From CAZLFA01 sp964558665 (lineage in GTDB: Bacteria > Desulfobacterota > Syntrophia > Syntrophales > PHBD01), in the NCBI GenBank assembly GCA_964558665.1, contig CAZLFA010000014.1, forward strand, positions 1-64,000: a stretch of 64,000 nt of DNA, in the 5' to 3' direction. Position numbers and translations under genes: made by a program. Positions within the stretch are counted from its first letter, which is position 1; each line of letters starts with the position of its first letter. This document shows, one piece after another, positions 17,697 to 25,601 of this stretch. The notes below the pieces were generated by a model. The model did not search any database and had not been told where the DNA came from. It saw nothing but the letters and a program-made list of their open reading frames with translations.

Positions 17697-18521
17697 TTAC
17701 TTTATCAATCCAAGAATAGTGCGGGCTTCCGCCGGGGTGGCGATATCCCTGCCGTATGCCTTCACTATCCCGGCTACTCTTTCGACCAGTTCGGCGTTGG
17801 TTTTTGCCATCACGCCGCGGTCCAGGTAAATGTTGTCTTCCATGCCGACTCGGATGTGTCCTCCCATTATCAATGCCATGACGGCCATGGGCAGATGTCC
17901 GCGCCCGATTCCTATATTTGACCACGTAGCATTATCCGGGATGTGCTCGTAGAGGTGAAGGAAGGATTTCGGCGTGGCAGGGGCGCCCCAGGGCGTGCCC
18001 AGAACAAATTGAAAATGGAGCGGATCGTCCAGCTTTCCTTCATCACGCATACGCAGTGAGGTGATGATCATTCCCAGATCGAATATCTCGATTTCCGGCT
18101 TGACCCCCGCCTCTCTCATCATCTCTGCCGCCCTGTCGAGAAATGAAGGATCGTTGATAAAGGCTTTCCCTCCCAGGTTGATGGAACCGGCGTCGAACGA
18201 GGCAAGCTCCGGTTTCAGAACCAGCGGCGACAGGCGCTCTTCCGGGGGAAGATTGCGCCCCGGGATGCCGCTCGTCGTAAGGCTTAATATGAGGTCTGTT
18301 TCTTTCCTTATCGGCTCCACAACCCTGCGAAAAAGGTCTATGTCCTGGCTGCCGAGACCCGTCTCCGGATCGCGGACGTGCAGGTGCACTATGGAAGCGC
18401 CTGCTCTCCATGCTTCAATAGCGGATTGCGTTATCTCCTCAGGCGTTATCGGGATGTAGGGCGCAACATCGCGCATCATCCGGCTTCCCGTAATTGCCGC
18501 CGTGATAATGACCTTTTCCAT
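17697..18521 (-). CDS. Beta-keto acid cleavage enzyme (BKACE, 3-keto-5-aminohexanoate cleavage family)
   Basis: A 274-residue TIM-barrel protein of the DUF849/BKACE family, which condenses a beta-keto acid with acetyl-CoA to give acetoacetate and a new CoA ester. Seen here: the opening VIITAAITGS, the zinc-binding pair in VHLHVRDPETG (about residues 46-48), the SLTTSG loop, and VGMEDN near residue 230 with the conserved Glu. The last part (KTNAELVERV) is standard. It ends 12 bases before the MetE-like gene and follows the aminotransferase by two bases. The pair suggests an amino-acid-derived keto acid as substrate, as in lysine fermentation, though no other lysine-pathway gene is present. Confidence 0.88.
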   Translation of the reverse strand: MEKVIITAAITGSRMMRDVAPYIPITPEEITQSAIEAWRAGASIVHLHVRDPETGLGSQDIDLFRRVVEPIRKETDLILSLTTSGIPGRNLPPEERLSPLVLKPELASFDAGSINLGGKAFINDPSFLDRAAEMMREAGVKPEIEIFDLGMIITSLRMRDEGKLDDPLHFQFVLGTPWGAPATPKSFLHLYEHIPDNATWSNIGIGRGHLPMAVMALIMGGHIRVGMEDNIYLDRGVMAKTNAELVERVAGIVKAYGRDIATPAEARTILGLIK

Positions 18522-18523
18522 GT

Positions 18524-19870
18524 TCAGAATCCCTGTTCCTTTTCTACTTCCGCTATGGATTCATCCAGAATGCCGACGATCTTGTCGATTTGATCTTCCT
18601 TAATGACAAAAGGAGGAGCAAGCAGGATGTGGTCGCCGCTGATTCCGTCAGCTCCGCCGCCGCCGGGATAGGTAATCAACCCCTTTGCGAAGGCGCGGTT
18701 GGCTATCAGCGCGTTGATTTTCAATTTGGGATCGAAGGTTTCTTTCGTCTTTTTATCCCTGACGATTTCCACCCCGGCAAATAGTCCCAGGCCGCGGACA
18801 TCGCCGACCACGGCATGTCCGGCGAGAATTTTCAGCTTCTCCAGCATGTACCTGCCCAGGGATGCGCTTTTGGCAACCAGATAGTGTTTCTCCACATAGT
18901 CGAGTACCGCTGCACCGGTGGCGCAGGCGAGAGGATTCTGGCTGTAGGTGTGTCCGTGCACGAAATTGCCGTTCCCTTCACGGATCGCCTTGTGTACCTT
19001 GTCTGTAGTGATCACGCAGAATACCGGGTAGTAGCCTGCCCCGAGACCCTTGGCGCATAAAATCATATCCGGTATGACACTCCAGTGATCGACCGCAAAG
19101 TTCCGACCGGTCCTCCCGATGCCCGTCATCACCTCATCAACGATAAGCAGAACATCATAGCGGTCGCATATCTCTCTTACCTTCTGGAAGTACCCGTCTT
19201 TCGGCACAAGAGCTCCGGCGGTCGCGCCCACGACAGGCTCAGCCATGAAGGCGGAAACAGAGTCCGGCCCTTCATAGAGAATAGCCTTCTCCAATTCGTC
19301 GGCGCACTCGATCCCGCAGCTTTCCGGCCTGAGTTCAAAGGGACAACGGTAGCAGTAAGCCGGCGCTATATGCGGCGTATGCTGGATGAGCGGCTGGTAA
19401 TAGCGTCTCCTGCCGGTATGTCCGCCCAGCGCCAGCGCCCCCAGGGTGTTTCCGTGATAGCTTGTCCAGCGGGAGATGACTTTGTACTTCAACGGCATGC
19501 CGCGGTCCACCTGGTACTGTCTTGCCATCTTGACTGCCGTCTCCACGGCCTCCGATCCTCCGGACAGAAAATAGACGCGCTCCAGCGACGGCGGTGACAT
19601 CCTGACGAGCTTTTCCGCAAGTTGTATGGTAGATTCGCAGGTAAAGTGTGTGCCGTGCGTGAAGGCAATTTTTGAAAGCTGTTCGCGCATGGCATCCTCA
19701 ATCTCTTTCACTCCGTGGCCGATTGCCGCCACTACCGCCCCGCCCGAACCGTCGATGTATTGCTTTCCTTCCGCGTCATAGATGTATATACCCTCGCCGC
19801 GAAAGGCCGTCGGGTAGAACTTGGTCGGGTTTCTGTAAAAAACATGATCTTCGTTTGTCTTCTGAGCCAT
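18524..19870 (-). CDS. Class III (omega) aminotransferase
   Basis: A 448-residue PLP enzyme. Class III landmarks are the SGGSEAVETAVKMARQY segment binding the PLP phosphate, SYHGNTLGALALGGH, the LLIVDEVMTGIGRTG strand with the Asp that contacts the PLP ring nitrogen, and the Schiff-base Lys in CAKGLGAGYYP. Family members act on omega-amino acids or amines such as beta-alanine or 4-aminobutyrate. Its stop lies two bases before the BKACE start, so the two are very likely co-translated; the aminotransferase could produce the BKACE substrate. The start at 19870 has AGAAGG upstream; a longer frame to 19924 exists. Confidence 0.88.
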   Translation of the reverse strand: MAQKTNEDHVFYRNPTKFYPTAFRGEGIYIYDAEGKQYIDGSGGAVVAAIGHGVKEIEDAMREQLSKIAFTHGTHFTCESTIQLAEKLVRMSPPSLERVYFLSGGSEAVETAVKMARQYQVDRGMPLKYKVISRWTSYHGNTLGALALGGHTGRRRYYQPLIQHTPHIAPAYCYRCPFELRPESCGIECADELEKAILYEGPDSVSAFMAEPVVGATAGALVPKDGYFQKVREICDRYDVLLIVDEVMTGIGRTGRNFAVDHWSVIPDMILCAKGLGAGYYPVFCVITTDKVHKAIREGNGNFVHGHTYSQNPLACATGAAVLDYVEKHYLVAKSASLGRYMLEKLKILAGHAVVGDVRGLGLFAGVEIVRDKKTKETFDPKLKINALIANRAFAKGLITYPGGGGADGISGDHILLAPPFVIKEDQIDKIVGILDESIAEVEKEQGF

Positions 19871-19927
19871 AATAAATCTACCTTCTAAATCAGGCAAACT
19901 TCCAATGTCTGACGTCTGCCTCACTCG

Positions 19928-20407
19928 TTACTTAGACAGCTTTTGTTTGAGGTTTGTCAGAATCATAAAGTGTTTTCTCTCCTCGGCAATAATCGCATCT
20001 ACCGGTGCATGCTGGGAAGCCGGGACGATCACCTTGATCTCATTGTAATAGGATATGGAGTCCAACTCGCGCTGAATGGCGAAATTGATCGCGGAGACGG
20101 TGTCCTTTACCTTTGATGCCTCGGCCTCCAGAGCCTCTTTTTTGAAAATGATATTGTTGTCCACGTAATTGTGGAGGTATGCGGCATATTCTCCTGTATA
20201 GCTTTCAGGCGGCGTCGCTTTTTCTATTTCGGCGAAGATTTTCTCGAAGGTCCTTTTGTGCTTCAACTCTTCATCCGCCAATTTTGTGAAGATATTTTTG
20301 CCATCTTCATCCTTGATCAATTGTACTGCGTAGCGGTAGAAGTTGGCGCCGTTTTCCTCAATCCTGACTGCGAACTCAACGATGTCGCTTGCTGAAAATG
20401 TACTCAT
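19928..20407 (-). CDS. Ferritin-like diiron protein (rubrerythrin-type, no rubredoxin domain)
   Basis: A 159-residue four-helix protein. The diiron ligands appear as E-E-x2 on helix 1 (RIEENGANFY), E-E-L-K-H on helix 2, RELDSISYYNE on helix 3 and EERKH on helix 4. It lacks the C-terminal rubredoxin module of a complete rubrerythrin. Likely role: peroxide detoxification or iron handling in an anaerobe that depends on oxygen-sensitive CODH. AGGAGG precedes the start. It lies between CorA and the aminotransferase on the same strand. Confidence 0.85.
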   Translation of the reverse strand: MSTFSASDIVEFAVRIEENGANFYRYAVQLIKDEDGKNIFTKLADEELKHKRTFEKIFAEIEKATPPESYTGEYAAYLHNYVDNNIIFKKEALEAEASKVKDTVSAINFAIQRELDSISYYNEIKVIVPASQHAPVDAIIAEERKHFMILTNLKQKLSK

Positions 20408-20461
20408 ATGAAACCTCCTTGCGTTTATTTTTTAATTTTCTGTATGGCCCTCGTTTTTATC

Positions 20462-21529
20462 CTACAGCCATTTTCTTTTTCTGAAATAATGAAGCATGAA
20501 CAAGGTGATGCCGATGCATAACAGCCAGAAGAACAGATACCCGTAAGTCCATTCGATCTCAGGAAAGTGCTTGAAGTTCATCCCGTAAACGCCGGCGAGG
20601 AACGTCAGCGGCATGAAGAGGGTGGCGATGATCGTCAGCACCTTCATGACCTCGTTCATTCTGTTGCTGATGCTGGAAAGATAGATGTCCAGCATGGATG
20701 AAAGCATGTCCCTGTATGTCTCCACCGTGTCCATGACCTGGATTGTGTGGTCGTAGACATCGCGGAAATAAATATTCATGGAGTCGCTTATCAGTGAAGA
20801 TTCCGTATGCTCCAGGTAATTGATGATTTCCCGGAGCGGCCAGATGAACTTCCGGAAGTAGATCATCTCTCTCTTCAGGAGCTGTATCGCATGCAGCGTG
20901 TGTTTGGAAGGGTTGGCCACGAGTTCATCTTCCGCCGTCTCTATTTTTTCACCAAGATTCTCAAGGAAAATGAAGTATCCGTCCACAATATTATCGATAA
21001 GCGCATACGCCAGGTAATCGGGGCCTTCCTTGCTGATGCGGCCCTGACAGCTTTTTATCCTGTCGCGAAGGGGGGTAAAAAGAGTGCCCTCCTTTTCCTT
21101 GAACGAAATGAGGTAGTTCGATCCGATGATGATGCTTACCTGCTCTGCGAGAAGCTCGTCCGGTTGTCCTGTTTCGGAGTAGAGCTTCTTGAGAACGATG
21201 TAAAGATAGTCGCCGTTGTCTTCTATCTTGGGTCGTTGATCGGTATTGAGGATATCTTCTATGACCAAAGGATGAATGCCGAACTTGCGTCCCAGTTTCT
21301 CCAGCACCTCGACGTCGTGGATACCGTCCACGTGAATCCAGGTAACGCCCGCCCGTTCCCGGGGAGGAGGCGTCAGGTCATCAACGGATATGCTCCTTTC
21401 TTCGGTGCGGCATTCGTTGTAGTCGAGAACAGTGATCTTGGTTGTCTCGGCCAGTTGTTCCCCGATGTGAACAAAAGCGCCGGGGGGCATCCCTGCTTTC
21501 TTTGACCGTTTTTTTATTCGTCTCGCCAT
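20462..21529 (-). CDS. corA: CorA-type Mg2+/Co2+ transporter
   Basis: A 355-residue inner-membrane divalent cation channel. The large N-terminal cytoplasmic domain is followed by two C-terminal transmembrane helices, and the signature YGMNF lies at the periplasmic end of the first (about residue 317). The protein ends with a basic patch (FRKRKWL) as usual. CorA proteins carry Mg2+ and sometimes Co2+ or Ni2+. Its position near the CooC and corrinoid genes makes cobalt or nickel supply conceivable, but that is only context. Confidence 0.93.
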   Translation of the reverse strand: MARRIKKRSKKAGMPPGAFVHIGEQLAETTKITVLDYNECRTEERSISVDDLTPPPRERAGVTWIHVDGIHDVEVLEKLGRKFGIHPLVIEDILNTDQRPKIEDNGDYLYIVLKKLYSETGQPDELLAEQVSIIIGSNYLISFKEKEGTLFTPLRDRIKSCQGRISKEGPDYLAYALIDNIVDGYFIFLENLGEKIETAEDELVANPSKHTLHAIQLLKREMIYFRKFIWPLREIINYLEHTESSLISDSMNIYFRDVYDHTIQVMDTVETYRDMLSSMLDIYLSSISNRMNEVMKVLTIIATLFMPLTFLAGVYGMNFKHFPEIEWTYGYLFFWLLCIGITLFMLHYFRKRKWL

Positions 21530-21664
21530 TATGGGTTATCCGCTAAGAAAATATACGGGGAAACCTTAGCTAATTAGCTCAATAATTACAAATGAAAAAT
21601 AAAGCTGCAGCGACAGGCCAAAAAGCAATGATATATGCACCCTTGTCTTTCTTGACATCCGATG

Positions 21665-22174
21665 TCAGATGAGCGTTTGAGGCGCGGAAATGTCAGCCAA
21701 ATCACGCAGAGTCGATAAATTGGCAAGAATATTTATTATCCTGCTGTCGTTTTTTGCAGAGGCTGCATCACCGTATTTCTCATGTATTTTAAGTTGCGAC
21801 TCCCACTGTGCAATAAAATCTCGTGGCGTGTCGGCCTTGCCATAAGTTTCCGGGGATATATTATCGAATTGCGGACCGAGTTCCGGCTGGAATGACAGCA
21901 GTGCGTGATCTTGAAAAGAGATTGCGCCGCTTTGATAAAGCCCCAGGCTCATCGATGCCATTTCCCGCGGCGACATGTTTCGCACATTATATTTTTGTGC
22001 AATTTTACTGAGAAGTGCGGATTGGGAAAAGTCTGTTGATGTCGAGCCGTTGATAGTTTTCCCGGATTCAGTGCGGGATGACGGCAAAAAAATGCCGCCT
22101 TGAGTTGCCTTGGCGGCATAATTTGCCTCCATCTTTACGGCAAAAGTGCCTTGCAGTATAGCAACAGCGGTCAT
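21665..22174 (-). CDS. Hypothetical protein, no family recognised
   Basis: A 169-residue soluble protein. The N-terminus (AVAILQGTFAVKMEANYAAK) is followed by a Ser/Thr/Gly-rich linker, then a helical region with MSPREMASMSLGLYQSGAIS and a C-terminal helix bundle. The order of parts resembles small flagellum- or virulence-associated proteins of Desulfobacterota, but I cannot name the family. The start at 22174 has AAGGAGG seven bases upstream; a longer frame reaches 22240. No transmembrane segment. Confidence 0.6.
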   Translation of the reverse strand: MTAVAILQGTFAVKMEANYAAKATQGGIFLPSSRTESGKTINGSTSTDFSQSALLSKIAQKYNVRNMSPREMASMSLGLYQSGAISFQDHALLSFQPELGPQFDNISPETYGKADTPRDFIAQWESQLKIHEKYGDAASAKNDSRIINILANLSTLRDLADISAPQTLI

Positions 22175-22399
22175 TACAGGCCTCCTTAATGCTTTTGGGT
22201 TAATCCCAATAACAATTAGCGTGCCATTATTGTAATGCACCCAATGACTGTTCTTTCAATGCAGCCCCTTCAAGTTTTCAGGGAGAATGATGACGCAACG
22301 TCTTGATGCTTCTTACTGAAATACCATGGATATTATGAATATACTAAAAAGTGTGCAGCATAGGAAAGGTGTCGTTCACGACTTGATCGGGAACTCCTG

Positions 22400-22436
22400 G
22401 TATTGCTGGATTGCCGGGTCAAGCCCGACAATGACT
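22400..22436. repeat. REP-like inverted repeat
   Basis: The stretch TTGCCGGGTCAAGCCCGACAA forms a short stem (TTG-CGGG pairing with CCCG-CAA around TCAAG). It is flanked by CTGGA on one side and TGAC on the other. This layout is common for extragenic palindromes in Desulfobacterota genomes. Only one copy was seen in the window. Confidence 0.4.
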
Positions 22437-22457
22437 GTAGAGGAATGAATCGTCCGG

Positions 22458-22646
22458 TTAGCAGACCGTTATCTCGTTTTCAATACACCACTGCCTGAGT
22501 GCCTGCTCCTCTCGCTGCTCCGAGAACTCATTCCATGCTTTCAACAATTGCCTTGATTCAAGTAAGTTCTTGAACCTTCCATATGCGCCGCGTTTATGAA
22601 AAATCTGACGTACTCGATCATACTCGCCGGGAAGATGGATTTCCAC
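22458..22646 (-). pseudogene. C-terminal remnant of a UPF0158-like gene
   Basis: A 62-codon frame beginning at GTG. Its text 'HKRGAYGRFKNLL...KAWNEFSEQREEQALRQWCIENEI' matches my memory of the C-terminal half of UPF0158 proteins (G-A-F-R-R-F-K-D ... W-x2-F-R ... W-C-E-x2-G-I). The N-terminal half is missing: upstream the frame meets TAA within about five codons. The Sir2 promoter now overlaps the 5' end. It is probably a decayed fragment; a short functional protein cannot be excluded. Confidence 0.45.
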
Positions 22647-22668
22647 AAACTCAAAGACTCGTTATAAT
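22640..22668 (+). promoter_or_regulatory. Candidate sigma-70 promoter of the sir2 operon
   Basis: TTTCCA is separated by exactly 17 bases from a perfect TATAAT. The -10 ends about 85 bases before the Sir2 start. It overlaps the 5' end of the UPF0158-like remnant on the other strand. Confidence 0.45.
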
Positions 22669-22753
22669 AACCAGAAATATCGGGATGCATTTAGTCCTTT
22701 TCATTTCAGCGTTTTTATTTTACATAATACATGGCAAATCCCACGGGGGTCTT

Positions 22754-23545
22754 ATGGCGAAAGACGATGTGAGCGATAAACTGGCGGCGGTTGCGGAGCT
22801 GATTGCCGAAGCCGGAAAAGTGGTCGTTTTTACAGGCGCCGGTATAAGCACCGAATCGGGGATACCGGATTTTCGCAGTCCCGGCGGCATCTGGTCGAAG
22901 TTCAATCCCGACGATTTTACAATCGACAAGTTTTTGTATGATCCCGAAACGAGAAGAAAACAGTGGCGCTTTCTCCTGGAAAGCGGGATATTCGTCAATG
23001 CGCAGCCGAACAAGGCGCACATTGCCGTTGCGGAACTTGAGAGAATGGGGAAACTGGTGTGTGTCATCACCCAGAATGTGGACAATCTCCACCAGAAGGC
23101 GGGCAACTCTCCGGAAAAAGTATATGAGCTGCACGGCAATATGAACTGGCTGAGATGTCTCGGTTGTCATGAACGCTACTCAGTTCCCGATGCTATAGAG
23201 AAGTTTAAGGCTTTGGATGATGCGCCGGTATGTGAACGCTGTCAGGGCATTCTCAAACCGGATGTCATATTCTTCGGAGAGAGCCTCCCCCATCAGGTGC
23301 TCAGCGATGCATCCAAGCATGCAAGCGGTTGCGATCTTTTCATTGTCATCGGCTCTTCGCTGGTTGTCTATCCGGCTGCCTACATGCCCATCTATGCCAA
23401 GGGGGGCGGTGCAAAGCTGGTCATATTGAATATCGGCGATACTCCCTATGACAGCAATGCGGACGTCCTGATAAAATCGGCGGCAGGCGAAGCAATGGAG
23501 ACTATTGTCGAACTATTGAAGGCGAAACTTTCCAAGACACATTGA
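22754..23545 (+). CDS. Sir2-family NAD-dependent protein deacylase
   Basis: A 263-residue sirtuin that removes acyl groups from lysines using NAD+. Visible: GAGISTESGIPDFRSPGG (NAD binding), TQNVDNLH with the catalytic-region Gln-Asn-x-Asp, ELHGNMNW with the catalytic His, and the zinc-binding pairs CLGC and CERC. The start at 22754 gives the usual N-terminus. A longer frame (to 22583) would add a hydrophobic stretch and crosses the promoter. It leads a plus-strand series of five genes that also contains a second, unrelated deacylase (HDAC-like, 24842). Confidence 0.93.
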   Translation: MAKDDVSDKLAAVAELIAEAGKVVVFTGAGISTESGIPDFRSPGGIWSKFNPDDFTIDKFLYDPETRRKQWRFLLESGIFVNAQPNKAHIAVAELERMGKLVCVITQNVDNLHQKAGNSPEKVYELHGNMNWLRCLGCHERYSVPDAIEKFKALDDAPVCERCQGILKPDVIFFGESLPHQVLSDASKHASGCDLFIVIGSSLVVYPAAYMPIYAKGGGAKLVILNIGDTPYDSNADVLIKSAAGEAMETIVELLKAKLSKTH

Positions 23546-23583
23546 TTGACTGAAACCAATACCCGACGGTCGGACAGTAGAAA

Positions 23584-24351
23584 ATGTGCCTGATACTCTT
23601 TTCATACAAACAGAACCCGGATTACCCTTTTATTTTTGCCGCCAACCGCGACGAGTTTTACGACCGTCCGTCGGCACCGGTTGCCCTATGGGAAGAACAT
23701 CCTGACGTACTGGGAGGACGCGACCTCAAGGAAGGCGGGACATGGCTGGGAGTTACCAGAAAAGGGCGGATGGCGGCGCTGACCAACTATCGCGATCCTC
23801 TGCATCTGAAACCCAATGCGCCCTCACGCGGGTGGCTGGTGAGAGATTTCCTGACCGGAGAAACGGATGCATCCGCCTATGTTGAGTCGCTGAAGAAGAA
23901 GGGGGCAGAATACAACGGTTTCAACATGATCCTTGGCTGCTGGCCGCGCCTGTTTTACTGCTCAAACATGGATGGAGCCAGAGAGCTTGAACCGGGGTTA
24001 TACGGGCTCAGCAACCATCTTCTCGACACGCCCTGGCCGAAGGTGGAAAGAGGGAAGAAAAAGCTTGCCACACTTCTGAAAGACAATGAAAAGCCTTCCG
24101 CAGAAAGAATCTTCACAATGCTTGCCGATATGCATCATCCCGAGGACAGCCGACTCCCTGATACGGGAATAGGGCTGGAGTGGGAGAGAATCTTGTCATC
24201 AATGTTTATAACGTGTCCCGTTTATGGAACCAGGTCGTCTAGCGTAATCATAATTGATCGAGCAGGGCATGTCACGTTCACCGAACGAGCGTTTAACGGG
24301 CATGCCGACCACTGGATGAGCGCCGCGTTTGAATTCGGAATACCGGCTTGA
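23584..24351 (+). CDS. NRDE/TANGO2 family protein
   Basis: A 255-residue protein with the diagnostic N-terminal Cys (MCLILFSY), the AANRDEFYDRP motif that names the family, the LGGRDL-x2-GGTWLG segment and a TNYRDP box. The N-terminal Cys suggests an Ntn-hydrolase-like fold, but the activity of the bacterial proteins is not established. Eukaryotic TANGO2 has been linked to lipid and heme handling. It starts 38 bases after the Sir2 stop and is probably in the same transcript. Confidence 0.9.
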   Translation: MCLILFSYKQNPDYPFIFAANRDEFYDRPSAPVALWEEHPDVLGGRDLKEGGTWLGVTRKGRMAALTNYRDPLHLKPNAPSRGWLVRDFLTGETDASAYVESLKKKGAEYNGFNMILGCWPRLFYCSNMDGARELEPGLYGLSNHLLDTPWPKVERGKKKLATLLKDNEKPSAERIFTMLADMHHPEDSRLPDTGIGLEWERILSSMFITCPVYGTRSSSVIIIDRAGHVTFTERAFNGHADHWMSAAFEFGIPA

Positions 24352-24391
24352 ACAGGCATGCGGGCGGAGTATAAAGCAACCGGGGAAACAT

Positions 24392-24820
24392 ATGGCATCC
24401 AAGAGAGAATATCCGGAACGGCCGGTCGTCGGCGTTGGCGCAATAGTAATCAAAGACGGCAGGGTTCTGCTGGTCAAACGGGGAATTCAGCCGAGCAAAG
24501 GTTTATGGGCGATACCAGGGGGATCTCTCAAACTGGGTGAAACGCTCCAGCAGGGGGCAGAGCGGGAGATCATGGAAGAAACCGGCGTGACGATCAAAGC
24601 GGGCGATCCGGTATACAGCTTCGATTTTTTTGACTATGACGGGAACAACCGTCTTCGCTATCACTATGTGATTGTGGATATGATGGGAGAGTACATCAGC
24701 GGTGAACCGCAGGGAGCCGATGACGCTCAGGAGGCGCGCTGGATTTCGCCGGAAGAATTGGCGGGTCTGGATGTTTCGGTGAATACTGTCCGGATTTTAA
24801 AGGCCATGAGTTTTCTTTAA
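24392..24820 (+). CDS. NUDIX hydrolase
   Basis: A 142-residue pyrophosphohydrolase with an intact Nudix box: G-x5-E-x7-R-E-x2-E-E-x-G-V beginning at GGSLKLGE and ending at REIMEETGV. The AIPGG strand before it and the 'ARWISPEEL' near the end are also typical. These features recall the ADP-ribose pyrophosphatase-like and MutT-like groups; the substrate is not readable. In an operon with Sir2, hydrolysis of ADP-ribose or O-acetyl-ADP-ribose would make sense, but this is inference. GGGGAA precedes the start; a longer frame begins at 24329. Confidence 0.9.
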   Translation: MASKREYPERPVVGVGAIVIKDGRVLLVKRGIQPSKGLWAIPGGSLKLGETLQQGAEREIMEETGVTIKAGDPVYSFDFFDYDGNNRLRYHYVIVDMMGEYISGEPQGADDAQEARWISPEELAGLDVSVNTVRILKAMSFL

Positions 24821-24841
24821 ACAATATAAGGAGGTATATTC

Positions 24842-25585
24842 ATGATGAAGGTAGTCTTCCACAAGGATTTCCACCATTCTTACACTTCAGATCCTGCCGC
24901 TGCCACTGGAAGGATCGAGGCCGTGCTTAAAGTAATCAAGGACCGGGTTGAGTTTGTTCAGGCAGTGCCGGCTGCAGAAGAAGACATCGCCGCCGTGCAT
25001 ACCAAGTATCATATCGCCGAAGTGACAAGGGAGGGACTTTACGACATTTCTGCTCTGGCAGCGGGCGGGGCAATCCAGGCCGCGGAGATAGGTCTTAAAG
25101 AACCGTGCTTTGCTCTCATCAGGCCGCCCGGACATCACGCCTCGGCTAACAGCGCCTGGGGCTTCTGCTTTTTCAGTAACATGGCCATTGCCATGGAAAA
25201 ACTGAAAAGAGAAAACAGAATTAAAAGCGCTATGGTGCTGGACATCGATCTGCACTTCGGAGACGGCACGGTCAATACATTGGGAGGCAAGGACTATGTG
25301 TCCATATTCAACCCCGGATCATCAAGCAGAGAAAGATATATCGACGAGGTAAAGAAGTTCCTGGATTCAAAACAGGCGGATATTATCGGCATATCCGCCG
25401 GATTCGACCATCACAAGGAAGACTGGGGCGGTCTTCTCGCCACTTCAGACTACACGGAGATCGGCCATCTGGTGAAGGAAGCCGCCGCGAAAAACAAGGG
25501 AGGGTATTTTGCCATACTGGAAGGGGGATACAACCACAGAGTCCTGGGGCAGAACGTAATGGCACTCATTGAGGGAATGGAATAA
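24842..25585 (+). CDS. Histone-deacetylase-family (HDAC/acetylpolyamine) zinc hydrolase
   Basis: A 247-residue zinc-dependent deacylase of the arginase/deacetylase fold. The catalytic His pair is in PPGHHASANS (about residue 98). The zinc ligands lie in DIDLHFGDG and in the Asp of GISAGFDHH, and the EGGYN loop follows near the end. It is shorter than the usual 300-residue members, lacking part of the N-terminal region. Substrates of such bacterial proteins include acetylated lysines, polyamines and acetoin-like amides. AGGAGG lies seven bases before the start. Confidence 0.9.
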   Translation: MMKVVFHKDFHHSYTSDPAAATGRIEAVLKVIKDRVEFVQAVPAAEEDIAAVHTKYHIAEVTREGLYDISALAAGGAIQAAEIGLKEPCFALIRPPGHHASANSAWGFCFFSNMAIAMEKLKRENRIKSAMVLDIDLHFGDGTVNTLGGKDYVSIFNPGSSSRERYIDEVKKFLDSKQADIIGISAGFDHHKEDWGGLLATSDYTEIGHLVKEAAAKNKGGYFAILEGGYNHRVLGQNVMALIEGME

Positions 25586-25601
25586 TCTTGAAGGAGAGGG
25601 A

